A stretch of 64,000 bases of DNA from Bacteroidales bacterium. Its GTDB lineage: Bacteria; Bacteroidota; Bacteroidia; Bacteroidales; UBA4417. Positions 54,900-63,038 of the stretch are shown one piece after another. The DNA lies in the NCBI GenBank assembly GCA_016707785.1, contig JADJGZ010000025.1, positions 1-64,000 of the forward strand. Reading direction: 5' to 3'. Below the pieces are notes generated by a model. That model ran no database searches. It was not told the DNA's origin and saw only the letters and a list, made by a program, of their open reading frames with translations. The position numbers and the translations under genes are program-made. The stretch's first letter is position 1, and the number at the start of each line of letters is the position of its first letter.

Positions 54900-55400
54900 G
54901 AGAATACCTGGTGATTTTAAAAATGAAAAATGAAAAATGCAAAATGCAAAATGAAAAATAAGAAATAAGAAATAAGAAATAAGAAATAAGCCAAAGACTC
55001 CACTTCGGGGCAAAATACGTTGGTGTCAGATGGCTCGGCAAATGGAACTGCCGGCGAGGCGGGGACAAAACGGATCATCACGCTGATTTACGCGGATCTA
55101 TTTGTGCTAATTTGTCCGCCAGCCGGCGGATTTGTGGCATTTGTGTGCTGTTCTTTCCTCTCAGGGATTCAGCTCCTTAAGAATGAAAAATTAAAAATGA
55201 GCCAAAGGCTCCCCTTTGGGGCAAAATGCAAAATGCAAAATGCAAAATGCAAAATGCCGAAGGCTCCCCTTCGGGGCAAAATGCAAAATGAACCGAAGGC
55301 TCCCCTTTGGGGTAAAACCTGCCTGACCGAGGGCTCCGCTTAGGGGCATAAGTAAAATCAATATAAATCAGGTTATTGCCCGGCAAATAAGTGTCAATTT
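54900..55400. repeat. Nest of 7-bp tandem repeats and 22-nt hairpin repeats
   Basis: Tandem 7-mers (AAATAAG about 5 copies near 54956-54990; GCAAAAT about 5 copies near 55219-55254) alternate with at least five copies of a GCC(A/G)AAGGCTCC...GGGGC hairpin (near 54994, 55202, 55257, 55292 and 55326). A 55090-55136 segment (GATTTACGCGGATCTATTTG type) adds a second kind of dispersed word. No coding gene is supported here. Confidence 0.8.
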
Positions 55401-55415
55401 AACCTGAACATAACA

Positions 55416-56966
55416 CTAGAAGAGCTTTTTCTTTCCTCCACCCAGTAATCCACCCAGTAATCCCCTGACCAGTTGTCGGCCGATTGAATTACCGATTTGG
55501 CGTGTTACTGTTTGGCCCAGAGTTTTGGTCAGATCACCCAGCAATCCACCTCCTTGTCTTGCTTTTTCACGTGCGAGCCTTTCTTCTTCCTTTTGTTGCC
55601 TGATGGCTTCTTTCTGTAAGCGTTCATCTTCTTTTTCCTGCAATTCTTGTGCTTCTTTATCGGCTTCTTCCTGTTGTTGCTCCATTACTTTCTTTTGCAG
55701 AATTTCGAAAGCCGATTCCCTGTCCACAATTTTCTCATACATACCTGCAACCAGTGATTGACGCATCAGCTGGCTTCTTTCATCAGGAGATAATGGTCCG
55801 ATCTGAGCTTGTGGAGGCAGAATTTTAGCATGTTCAACCATTTCCGGAATGCCTTTTTCATCCAGGAATGAAACCAGTGCTTCTCCAACACCTAGTTGAG
55901 TGATGACTTCTTCCACATTAAGTGACGGATTAGCCCTGAAAGTTTCAGCAGCAGTCTTGACAGCTTTCTGATCTCTTGGGGTAAAGGCCCGCAAAGCATG
56001 CTGGATTTTATTTCCAAGCTGTCCCAGCACTGTTTCCGGGATATCGATAGGGTTCTGTGTGATGAAATAGATGCCTACGCCTTTGGATCGGATTAACCTG
56101 ACAACCTGCTCAATTTTTTCCTGCAGTACTTTGGGTGCATCGTTAAACAGAAGATGAGCTTCATCGAAAAAGAATACCAGCTTGGGTTTATCAAGGTCAC
56201 CCGCTTCAGGCAAGCGCTCAAATAGTTCAGAAAGCAGGTATAACAACAATGTAGAATAGAGCCGGGGAGATAACATCAATTTATCAGCAGCCAGGATATT
56301 CACCATTCCTTTTCCTTCTGAATTCGTTTGCATAAAGTCGAAGATATCGATGGCCGGTTCACCGAAAAACTCATCAGCATGTTGTTCTTCAAGAGCAATA
56401 AGTTCACGTTGAATAGCACCTATACTTGCAACAGAAATGTTACCATAGGATGTGATAAACTGATCCCTGTTATTTCCAACGAATTCGCACATTTTCTGCA
56501 GGTCTTTGAGATCGAGCAGAAGGAGTGAATGGTCATCGGCGATCCTGAAAATAATGGTCAGTACGCTTCCCTGTATATCGTTTAGATTCAGAAGGCGGCC
56601 AATCAATAGCGGGCCCATCTCTGAGATTGTAGTTCTGAGCGGATGTCCCTGGTCACCAAATACATCCCAGAAAGTGACGGGGAAAGAGCGGTGGGTATAA
56701 CCTTCAATTCCAAGTTGTTGAATACGATCTGTAATCCGTTGGTTACTAACTCCTGCTTTCCCAACACCGGAGAAATCTCCCTTTATATCTGCAACAAAAA
56801 CCGGTACTCCAATAGAACTGAATGCCTCAGCCATTACCTGGAGGGACACTGTTTTACCCGTCCCGGTGGCACCGGCAATCAGACCATGCCTGTTGGCCAT
56901 TCTGGGGTTCAGGAATATTTCTTTACTTGATTTTGCGATTAATAGTTTGCCATCAGAAATTAACAT
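55416..56966 (-). CDS. HerA-like ATPase / DUF853 helicase-domain protein (YjgR type)
   Basis: The 516-residue protein starts at ATG 56966 (MLISDGKLLIAKSSKEIFL); the frame reaches back to 57053, but the family begins here. It has MANRHGLIAGATGTGKTVSLQVMAE (Walker A), FVADIKGDFSG, a DEAH-like ...VFFFDEAHLLFNDAPKVL..., and a coiled Glu/Arg-rich C-terminal region (about 420-475, KKVMEQQQEEADKEAQ) before a Gly-rich tail. It is a hexameric ATPase of the HerA/FtsK class, of unknown physiological role. It is a single gene, with its neighbours on the far side of two intergenic spacers. Confidence 0.9.
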   Translation of the reverse strand: MLISDGKLLIAKSSKEIFLNPRMANRHGLIAGATGTGKTVSLQVMAEAFSSIGVPVFVADIKGDFSGVGKAGVSNQRITDRIQQLGIEGYTHRSFPVTFWDVFGDQGHPLRTTISEMGPLLIGRLLNLNDIQGSVLTIIFRIADDHSLLLLDLKDLQKMCEFVGNNRDQFITSYGNISVASIGAIQRELIALEEQHADEFFGEPAIDIFDFMQTNSEGKGMVNILAADKLMLSPRLYSTLLLYLLSELFERLPEAGDLDKPKLVFFFDEAHLLFNDAPKVLQEKIEQVVRLIRSKGVGIYFITQNPIDIPETVLGQLGNKIQHALRAFTPRDQKAVKTAAETFRANPSLNVEEVITQLGVGEALVSFLDEKGIPEMVEHAKILPPQAQIGPLSPDERSQLMRQSLVAGMYEKIVDRESAFEILQKKVMEQQQEEADKEAQELQEKEDERLQKEAIRQQKEEERLAREKARQGGGLLGDLTKTLGQTVTRQIGNSIGRQLVRGLLGGLLGGGKKKLF

Positions 56967-57055
56967 ATATGCTACTTTTTTTACATGAATCAATAATTTC
57001 TCTTTTGAATGAGATATCTCAATCGAAAATACATATTTTTCCTGAAGTGACAAAC

Positions 57056-57090
57056 AAAAAACCTGCCTTGAATGAGGGCAGGTTTTCTTA
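57056..57090 (-). terminator. Terminator of the fused E1 dehydrogenase gene
   Basis: Arms 57061-57067 and 57077-57083 pair exactly. Read on the minus strand the stem is followed by TTTTTTG, as for a Rho-independent terminator. It lies 23 bases after the stop of the dehydrogenase gene. Confidence 0.85.
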
Positions 57091-57112
57091 TGCTTAGAGT
57101 CTTTTAATCAGA

Positions 57113-59158
57113 CTAGAAGTTCAGAAGTTCCATGGCAACCAGGTAAATCTTATCTTCATTGGGAAGAATGGCTTTTTCCAGGATCCTGTTAAATCCGACA
57201 GGGGTAAAAGTGGAGCCGACGCGACGCACAGGGGCATCCAGTGCTTCGAATGCTTCTTCTGCGATCATAGCGGCAATTTCACCTCCAAATCCACCGAAAA
57301 CTTTATCTTCATGAACCACCAGTGCTTTGCTGGTTCTACGAACGGAAGTAAGGATTGTCTCTTTATCCAAAGGAATCAGTGATCGGATATCAACTACTTC
57401 TATTGATTTTCCTGTTTCTTTTTCGATTTTATCTGCAACAGCCATACACATATGGGTAGTATTACCATAAGTGATAATACTCATATGTTCTCCATTGCGC
57501 CGGATACGGGCTTTTCCAAAAGGGACTTCAAAATTTTCAGGGACAAAAGTTTCGGCAACCGGATCATTATAAAGTGCTTTTGGTTCAAGGAACAGGGTAG
57601 GCCCTTTTGAACGCATACTGGTCCTCAATAAACCGGCTGCATCATCAGCAAAAGAAGGATAAACGATTCTGACACCCGGTATTGAGGCTAATGCTCCTTC
57701 AATATTTTGAGAGTGATACAAACCGCCACCAATATAACCACCTGAAGCCAGGCGGATGGTAACGTTTGGCGAGAATGCACCATTTGTTCTCCAGTATTCG
57801 TGGCTTACTTCAATATACTGTTCCATGGCAGGCCAGAAATAATCAGCAAATTCTGCACCTTCAACAACAATCCTGATTTTATCATTAAACCGGCTCATGC
57901 CATCGGCAGTACCCATAATGAAATCTTCGGCAATAGGTCCATTAAAGACCCTTACGGCACCGAATTCGTGTTGCATTCCCTTGGTAACATTAAAAATACC
58001 GCCTTTTTCCTTATTGGCAACATCCTGTCCCCAGAGGTAAGTATCAGGATTCAGGCGAAATTCTTCTTTTAATGTCTCATTCAGGGCCTGGATAAGTTTA
58101 AGCCTTCTCCCTGAGGTTTCCTGGTGAAGGCCATCCTTGAACAGGGTAGGGATATATGCTTCCGGATAAACAAAATTTAGAATTGATTCCGGGGTAGGAT
58201 CGGGAGCAACCAGGGCTTTACGATGAGCAGCCATGACATCTTTCTGGGCTTGTTCATCCAGTTCATTTAATTCTTGCTCTGTGAATATTTCGGATCGAAC
58301 CAGTTGTATCCTGTAGCGATCAAATGGATCTGAAGCTTTTGCGCAATGACGTTCATTATCGTCGCGATAAAGTTCATGCTTATCAGAATTGGAATGGCTA
58401 TGAATGCGCACGACGGAAGCATGGACAATAACAGGCTCCTGCATCTCTTCAGCATGTCGTTTAGCTTCAGTCATTGCATTCATTGATGCAAAAACATTCT
58501 TTCCGTCGGTATGGATAATCCTCAGGTTTTTAAAACCACGAAAGTTATCAGCAGCATAGGTATTGGCAGTCTGATCTTTTTTAGGAACGGAGATTCCATA
58601 CCTGTTATCCTGAAAAACGAAGACAACAGGCAGTTTCTCATTAGAGGCTCCATTAATTGCCTCATAAACATATCCTTCTGAGGTTGAAGATTCGCCCTGT
58701 GAACTGATGGCCACACCTTTTGCGCCATATTTTTTAATGGCACGGGCAACACCCACAGCATGCAGGGTATGATTCCCTGTGCATGAAGAGACATTATGTA
58801 TATTCCATTCCGGTTTGGCAAAGTGGTTCGACATATGTCGCCCGCCGCTGGCAACATCAGTTGCTTTGGAGATACCGTTCAGAATAATTTCTTCTGCTGA
58901 AACTCCTGCAGAAATTGCAGTGAGCATGTCCCTGTAATAGGGGAATAGATGATCGGTTTCCTTATTGAAGACCTGGCCAATTGCCAGCTGAATTCCATCA
59001 TGCCCTGCATAGGGAGCATGATATGACCATCCGAGGGCTTGTTTAAGATAATTAGGCGCTCTTTCATCCAGTTTACGCCCGAGGCTCATTAAGTAATACC
59101 AGTTTTTTAGTGTTTCTTTACTGACAGTGTCTAATCTGAATTGTTTTTCTTTTTCCAT
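57113..59158 (-). CDS. Fused alpha/beta thiamine-diphosphate dehydrogenase E1 (branched-chain 2-oxoacid type)
   Basis: The 681-residue fusion has an alpha half (about 1-320: YAGHDGIQLAIGQVFNKETDHLFPYYRDMLTAISAG, ISSQGESSTSEGYVYEAINGASNEKLPVVFVFQDNRYGIS for TPP/Mg) and a beta half (about 345-681: YLWGQDVANKEKGGIFNVTKGMQHEFG, FNGPIAEDFIMGTADGMS, YHSQNIEGALASIPGVRIVYPSFADDAAGLL, and a Rossmann tail with VVDIRSLIPLDKETI). It decarboxylates branched-chain 2-oxoacids, feeding the E2 of the BCKDH complex. The E2 and E3 genes are not nearby. Confidence 0.93.
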   Translation of the reverse strand: MEKEKQFRLDTVSKETLKNWYYLMSLGRKLDERAPNYLKQALGWSYHAPYAGHDGIQLAIGQVFNKETDHLFPYYRDMLTAISAGVSAEEIILNGISKATDVASGGRHMSNHFAKPEWNIHNVSSCTGNHTLHAVGVARAIKKYGAKGVAISSQGESSTSEGYVYEAINGASNEKLPVVFVFQDNRYGISVPKKDQTANTYAADNFRGFKNLRIIHTDGKNVFASMNAMTEAKRHAEEMQEPVIVHASVVRIHSHSNSDKHELYRDDNERHCAKASDPFDRYRIQLVRSEIFTEQELNELDEQAQKDVMAAHRKALVAPDPTPESILNFVYPEAYIPTLFKDGLHQETSGRRLKLIQALNETLKEEFRLNPDTYLWGQDVANKEKGGIFNVTKGMQHEFGAVRVFNGPIAEDFIMGTADGMSRFNDKIRIVVEGAEFADYFWPAMEQYIEVSHEYWRTNGAFSPNVTIRLASGGYIGGGLYHSQNIEGALASIPGVRIVYPSFADDAAGLLRTSMRSKGPTLFLEPKALYNDPVAETFVPENFEVPFGKARIRRNGEHMSIITYGNTTHMCMAVADKIEKETGKSIEVVDIRSLIPLDKETILTSVRRTSKALVVHEDKVFGGFGGEIAAMIAEEAFEALDAPVRRVGSTFTPVGFNRILEKAILPNEDKIYLVAMELLNF

Positions 59159-59268
59159 TTATTTTAGTCAAAAATTTCGTTTTGTTCAAAACTTCTACTC
59201 AAACATTCATCAAAGGAATATGTTCAATTTTTTCGTCCAAAATCTTCACAATTCCCGAGGTTTTTCGC

Positions 59269-59838
59269 TCAATACCTGATTATATTATAATTTCCGTTTT
59301 CATATAAGCGAATGATCGTAGAGGGTTTTGCTAGGGTATAAATATTTTGTTTGAATTGCACCACATAATCCACCTGGTTTTTGATTTCCTCGGAGATATG
59401 GTTGAATACAGTAGGCGTATTTTCCCCTGAAATATTGGCAGAGGTTGAAACGATTGGTCTTCCGAATTGACTGATGAGTTCGCTGCAGAAGCTATCCTTA
59501 ACTATACGAATCCCGATGGTTCCATCTTTTGCTATCACATTTGGGGCAAGGTTCCGTGCATGAGAATAGATAACAGTAACAGGGCTATCAATGCTATCCA
59601 GCAGATCATAGGTTATATCAGGGATTTTCCGGATATAAGTTGAAAGGCTATCAAATTTTTCCAGGAGCACGATCAGGCTTTTGGATTCAAATCGTCTTTT
59701 AATTTTGTATATTTTATCTACTGCCTGGTAATTGGTAGCATCACAACCGATGCCCCAAACTGTATCTGTTGGATATAACAAGGTTCCTCCTGCGCGAAGC
59801 ACTTCAACTGAATTACGTATGTCTTCATTAATATCCAT
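59269..59838 (-). CDS. L-threonylcarbamoyladenylate synthase (Sua5/YrdC/YciO type)
   Basis: The 189-residue protein is chosen to start at ATG 59838 (MDINEDIRNSVEVLRAGGTLLYPTDTVWGIGCDATN), with the upstream part of the frame not conserved in character. The KIKRR block near 54 and PIVSTSANISGENTP near 143 are family landmarks. It makes the threonylcarbamoyl-AMP used for t6A37 of tRNA. The length is that of the short YrdC form. Confidence 0.9.
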   Translation of the reverse strand: MDINEDIRNSVEVLRAGGTLLYPTDTVWGIGCDATNYQAVDKIYKIKRRFESKSLIVLLEKFDSLSTYIRKIPDITYDLLDSIDSPVTVIYSHARNLAPNVIAKDGTIGIRIVKDSFCSELISQFGRPIVSTSANISGENTPTVFNHISEEIKNQVDYVVQFKQNIYTLAKPSTIIRLYENGNYNIIRY

Positions 59839-59993
59839 GTTAACTAAACAATTCAAAGTATCAATAGGTTCGCAGTCGGAATCCGGATAATAAAACAAAA
59901 AGAAATGTTTTAGCCTATCAAAATCACGTTGATTCTGGATATACAAAAATAAGCAATCCTCAGTAGGTTTGATGCATTTACTGATTCAGCTAT

Positions 59994-60815
59994 CTAAACA
60001 GCTAAATTATAGTCTCTTAATGCATCATTAAGCGAGGTTTTGCTGTTAGTGCTTTCTTTTCTTTTCCCGATAATCAATGAACATGGTACCTGGTATTCGC
60101 CTGCAGGGAATTTTTTGGGGATGGTTCCCGGGATCACAACCGATCGTGGTGGAACATATCCTTTATATTCAACCGGTTCACTACCGGAAACATCAATAAT
60201 CCTTGTGGATCCTGTTATAACAACATTGGCTCCAAGGACAGCTTCGGTGCCAATATGAGCACCTTCAACTACGATACACCTGGAACCCAGGAAGCAATGA
60301 TCTTCAATGATAACAGGAGCAGCCTGAACAGGTTCCAGCACTCCTCCGATTCCCACTCCACCACTCAGGTGAACATTTGCCCCGATCTGGGCGCAGCTCC
60401 CCACGGTTGCCCATGTATCAACCATGGTACCGGGCCCGACCCATGCACCAATATTAACATAGGATGGCATAAGAATTACCCCGGGTGAAAGGAAGGCACC
60501 ATACCTGGCAACTGCATGAGGTACAACTCTTACTCCCAGTTCTTTATAGTTATGTTTAAGTTTCATTTTATCATGGAATTCCAGGGGGCCAGCTTCCATT
60601 ACCTCCATTTGCCGGATTGGGAAATACAGGATTACAGCCTTTTTGATCCATTCGTTTACCTGCCATCCATCCTTAATGGGTTCAGCAATCCTTAACTGTC
60701 CTTTATCAAGATGTTCGATCACCTCATTAATAGCTAATAAGGTATTATTTTGCAGCAATAAATTCCGATCCTCCCAGGCTGATTCAACCAGAAGTTTTAA
60801 AGTATTAATTTCCAA
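59994..60815 (-). CDS. dapD: Tetrahydrodipicolinate N-succinyltransferase
   Basis: The 273-residue enzyme has the left-handed beta-helix with hexapeptide repeats (VGSCAQIGANVHLSGGVGIGGVLEP, IEDHCFLGSRCIVVEGAHIGTEAVLGANVVITGS) and the VPPRSVVIPGTIPKKF region. It catalyses the succinyl-CoA-dependent step of lysine/meso-DAP synthesis. The start appears to be TTG at 60815; no ATG is available before the upstream TAA, so an unusual start codon is used. The gap to the GWxTD gene is 33 bases, so a two-gene unit is likely. Confidence 0.95.
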   Translation of the reverse strand: MEINTLKLLVESAWEDRNLLLQNNTLLAINEVIEHLDKGQLRIAEPIKDGWQVNEWIKKAVILYFPIRQMEVMEAGPLEFHDKMKLKHNYKELGVRVVPHAVARYGAFLSPGVILMPSYVNIGAWVGPGTMVDTWATVGSCAQIGANVHLSGGVGIGGVLEPVQAAPVIIEDHCFLGSRCIVVEGAHIGTEAVLGANVVITGSTRIIDVSGSEPVEYKGYVPPRSVVIPGTIPKKFPAGEYQVPCSLIIGKRKESTNSKTSLNDALRDYNLAV

Positions 60816-60848
60816 GGTATTGCGTTTTTCAGAGATGAGTGAATGGGT

Positions 60849-62327
60849 TTATCGCGGAAGGTTGTAATAATCAGTTGTATGATTCCCCCAATGTGGGTCT
60901 TCTGTCATCCTGTCAATTTGTTGCGGACTTTGGTATCTGTCAGTATCGCGTGTATGAAGTGCGATTTCCCATCTTGGATTAACTACTTCACCTTTGGCAT
61001 CGGAGTGAAGCAATTCAAAATCTCCCGAAGCATATTCACGGGCAAAGAAGACAAATTTCCGGTTTGATTGAATTCCTAATTTATAATACTGCCAGATTTC
61101 ATAAGGATAAGCCCTGGGTTCGTCATAGGATTGTGTCCTGGTATTTGGAGGTCCGAATTGAAGATAGACTCTTCCTCTATCCGTTTCATACCCTTTTTTA
61201 TTTACCGTCTTAAAATCCTGATTCACAGCAAGCACCTGTTCATAATAGGTATTCCATGCAGCTGCTGGATCTTTATCGTTCCTGCTCAGCCAGAAAGTGT
61301 GAAAGAACTGTTGCAGGACATCAAGTTTGGCTACTTTGGTTTGAGAACGTATGAAAATCTTTTCATCTGCGGAAGCAATCGGGAAAAGCATGCGGGTGAA
61401 TTCCCGGAGAGAATCAGCATTCTGGAATGAATTTGCAAAACTGTTTTTTGTATCTACCAGGGCAAGGCTTTGCAGATCATAAGAATAATTGAGATTGCTG
61501 CGCTGGAAGAAAAGACTATTAAATGCCAGTTCTTTATTTTCTTTATCCCGAACAGAAATTACCAGGTTAAAGTTCCCGGAAGGAAGTGCATTCAGGTCAA
61601 ATTCACCAAATACCACGTTGACCGCTTTACCATTCTCCCTTTTCACCTTTTGATAGTTTCCGAAAACCTTGTTTGTTTCATAGGATTGAATGGATGTTTG
61701 GATCAAAAACGGTTCATTGGCATTCAATACCTTCGCTGAATTATAAATTTCAGAATAGAAAACCAGTTTATTGATTGAAGAGGGGAAAAAGTTATCCATG
61801 TAGGGAATAAAGTCATAACCACTTTTAGATAAGATAGAGAGATCAGTAGATTTCTGGTAGGACTCCACCAGTTCAATCCCGGAGATATTAATTTTATTTG
61901 ATGGAAATGAAATGTCCAGGACTTCCTTAATTATAAAGGGCGCTTTATCCCTGTTCTTATCTGCAATGGAGAGTTCCATATCGTATTTACCATCGGGAAG
62001 GGGAATGCGCTGTTGATCAAGGAATCCAAAGTTTATTGAGGTAGTATCTTCAACTTCAGGACTTAATAAATCATACTTTCTAAAATCCCTGATACTATCG
62101 CCTAGTTTAAAGATCATAGTGATCCGGACTGCTCCCTGGTATTTGCCATTTTCATTTTTCACATATACAACACTTGAGCCCAGGATAGAAAGATAGGTTT
62201 CCAGGTAAGGCCCATGTTCAGGAGAGAAAAATGATGAGTAGGAGAAATAGGCCCTAAGATTTTCAGGTTTGCTAAAGGCAGAAGTCAGAAGGCTGAAAAG
62301 CAGGAGGATGAGTATAGATTTCTTCAT
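60849..62327 (-). CDS. GWxTD-domain exported protein
   Basis: The 492-residue protein has a signal peptide (cleavage near TSAFSKP). It contains beta-rich segments and the C-terminal GWxTD domain (about 350-470): FFHTFWLSRNDKDPAAAWNTYYEQV, GYETDRGRVYLQFGPPNTRTQSYDEPRAYPYEIWQYYKLGIQSNRKFVFF. At the site where most members have GWxTD this one reads FWLSRN, so the name motif is altered. Function is unknown; the domain is typical of Bacteroidota outer-envelope proteins. It is upstream of dapD in the same direction, though no known link exists. Confidence 0.88.
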   Translation of the reverse strand: MKKSILILLLFSLLTSAFSKPENLRAYFSYSSFFSPEHGPYLETYLSILGSSVVYVKNENGKYQGAVRITMIFKLGDSIRDFRKYDLLSPEVEDTTSINFGFLDQQRIPLPDGKYDMELSIADKNRDKAPFIIKEVLDISFPSNKINISGIELVESYQKSTDLSILSKSGYDFIPYMDNFFPSSINKLVFYSEIYNSAKVLNANEPFLIQTSIQSYETNKVFGNYQKVKRENGKAVNVVFGEFDLNALPSGNFNLVISVRDKENKELAFNSLFFQRSNLNYSYDLQSLALVDTKNSFANSFQNADSLREFTRMLFPIASADEKIFIRSQTKVAKLDVLQQFFHTFWLSRNDKDPAAAWNTYYEQVLAVNQDFKTVNKKGYETDRGRVYLQFGPPNTRTQSYDEPRAYPYEIWQYYKLGIQSNRKFVFFAREYASGDFELLHSDAKGEVVNPRWEIALHTRDTDRYQSPQQIDRMTEDPHWGNHTTDYYNLPR

Positions 62328-62508
62328 TTCCGTACATTTTTAGGTATGAGTACAAAATTAGTCATTATAATAGGTTATTGTTGTATTTACAGTCAAATAC
62401 GATAAAGTTTTAACATTCATCAGGTGAGTTCTTTGTTGTGAAAGAACCATTTTCTGCCAGATTCGATATAAAAAATCTGGTCTTGTTATGATTTGAGCGA
62501 TTTTTTTA

Positions 62509-62516
62509 TAATTTTG
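62509..62516 (+). promoter_or_regulatory. -7 box of the tRNA-Ser gene
   Basis: TAATTTTG matches TAnnTTTG and ends 7 bases before the tRNA 5' end. A TTTG at 62492-62495 is too close (13 bases) for a canonical -33 box. Confidence 0.5.
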
Positions 62517-62523
62517 CAGCATT

Positions 62524-62610
62524 GGAGAGATGGCAGAGTGGTCGATTGCGGCGGTCTTGAAAACCGTTGAGCCTGCGAGGGCTCCCAGGGTTCGAATCCC
62601 TGTTTCTCCG
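62524..62610 (+). tRNA. tRNA-Ser (TGA anticodon)
   Basis: The acceptor stem GGAGAGA pairs with TTTCTCC (one G-T), the anticodon stem closes CTTGAAA with anticodon TGA, and a long variable arm (GAGCCTGCGAGGGCTC) marks a class II serine tRNA. The T-arm GTTCGAATCC is standard. G73 is the discriminator; CCA is not encoded. A strong terminator follows. Confidence 0.95.
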
Positions 62611-62619
62611 CTCCCAATT

Positions 62620-62655
62620 AAAAATGCCCTGTTTTCATACAGGGCATTTTTTTTT
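62620..62655 (+). terminator. Terminator of tRNA-Ser
   Basis: ATGCCCTG (62624-62631) and CAGGGCAT (62640-62647) form a perfect stem with an 8-base loop, followed by nine T residues. Placed directly after the tRNA. Confidence 0.9.
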
Positions 62656-62678
62656 AAAGGATTTCTAAGTTATTGGGT

Positions 62679-62849
62679 TTACGCAGTATCTTCATCATTA
62701 TCCTTCTCTTTTTGATTTGCTAAATCATCCTGCTTATTTAAACTCTTCATAAGTTCTTTCTTATCTTTCTGATTTCTAATTACAGCATAGACAACCAATG
62801 CAATAATCAGAACCAGGACAAGAACAATAATTAGCCAGTTTGTTTCCAT
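62679..62849 (-). CDS. 56-residue single-pass membrane protein
   Basis: ATG at 62849-62847 opens METNWLIIVLVLVLIIALVVYAVI followed by a Lys/Asp/Glu-rich tail (NQKDKKELMKSLNKQ, then DDLANQKEKD) and ends at TAA 62681-62679. One membrane helix with an acidic and basic cytoplasmic tail is a common small-protein layout in Bacteroidota. No function is known. Confidence 0.6.
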   Translation of the reverse strand: METNWLIIVLVLVLIIALVVYAVIRNQKDKKELMKSLNKQDDLANQKEKDNDEDTA

Positions 62850-63038
62850 GTTTTTATATTTTAGAGTTTAACTTCAATCTGCCGATGAAAGGAAGAATAG
62901 CTTTCAAATCATTTTAAATCAGATGCTTTCCAAAAAAAAATCATCTGCATATATGAATTGATAATTATAGTAAAGCTTGCTAAAAGTACCGACACAAGTC
63001 TAATGCGGGTGGATTCTATAATGGTCAGCAACATCAGC

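Noticed and set aside
55020..55386. Frames of 107 and 69 codons in the repeat nest
   Set aside because: They are made of the short repeats and give low-complexity peptides.
62530..62715. 61-codon frame across tRNA-Ser
   Set aside because: It lies within the tRNA and its terminator.
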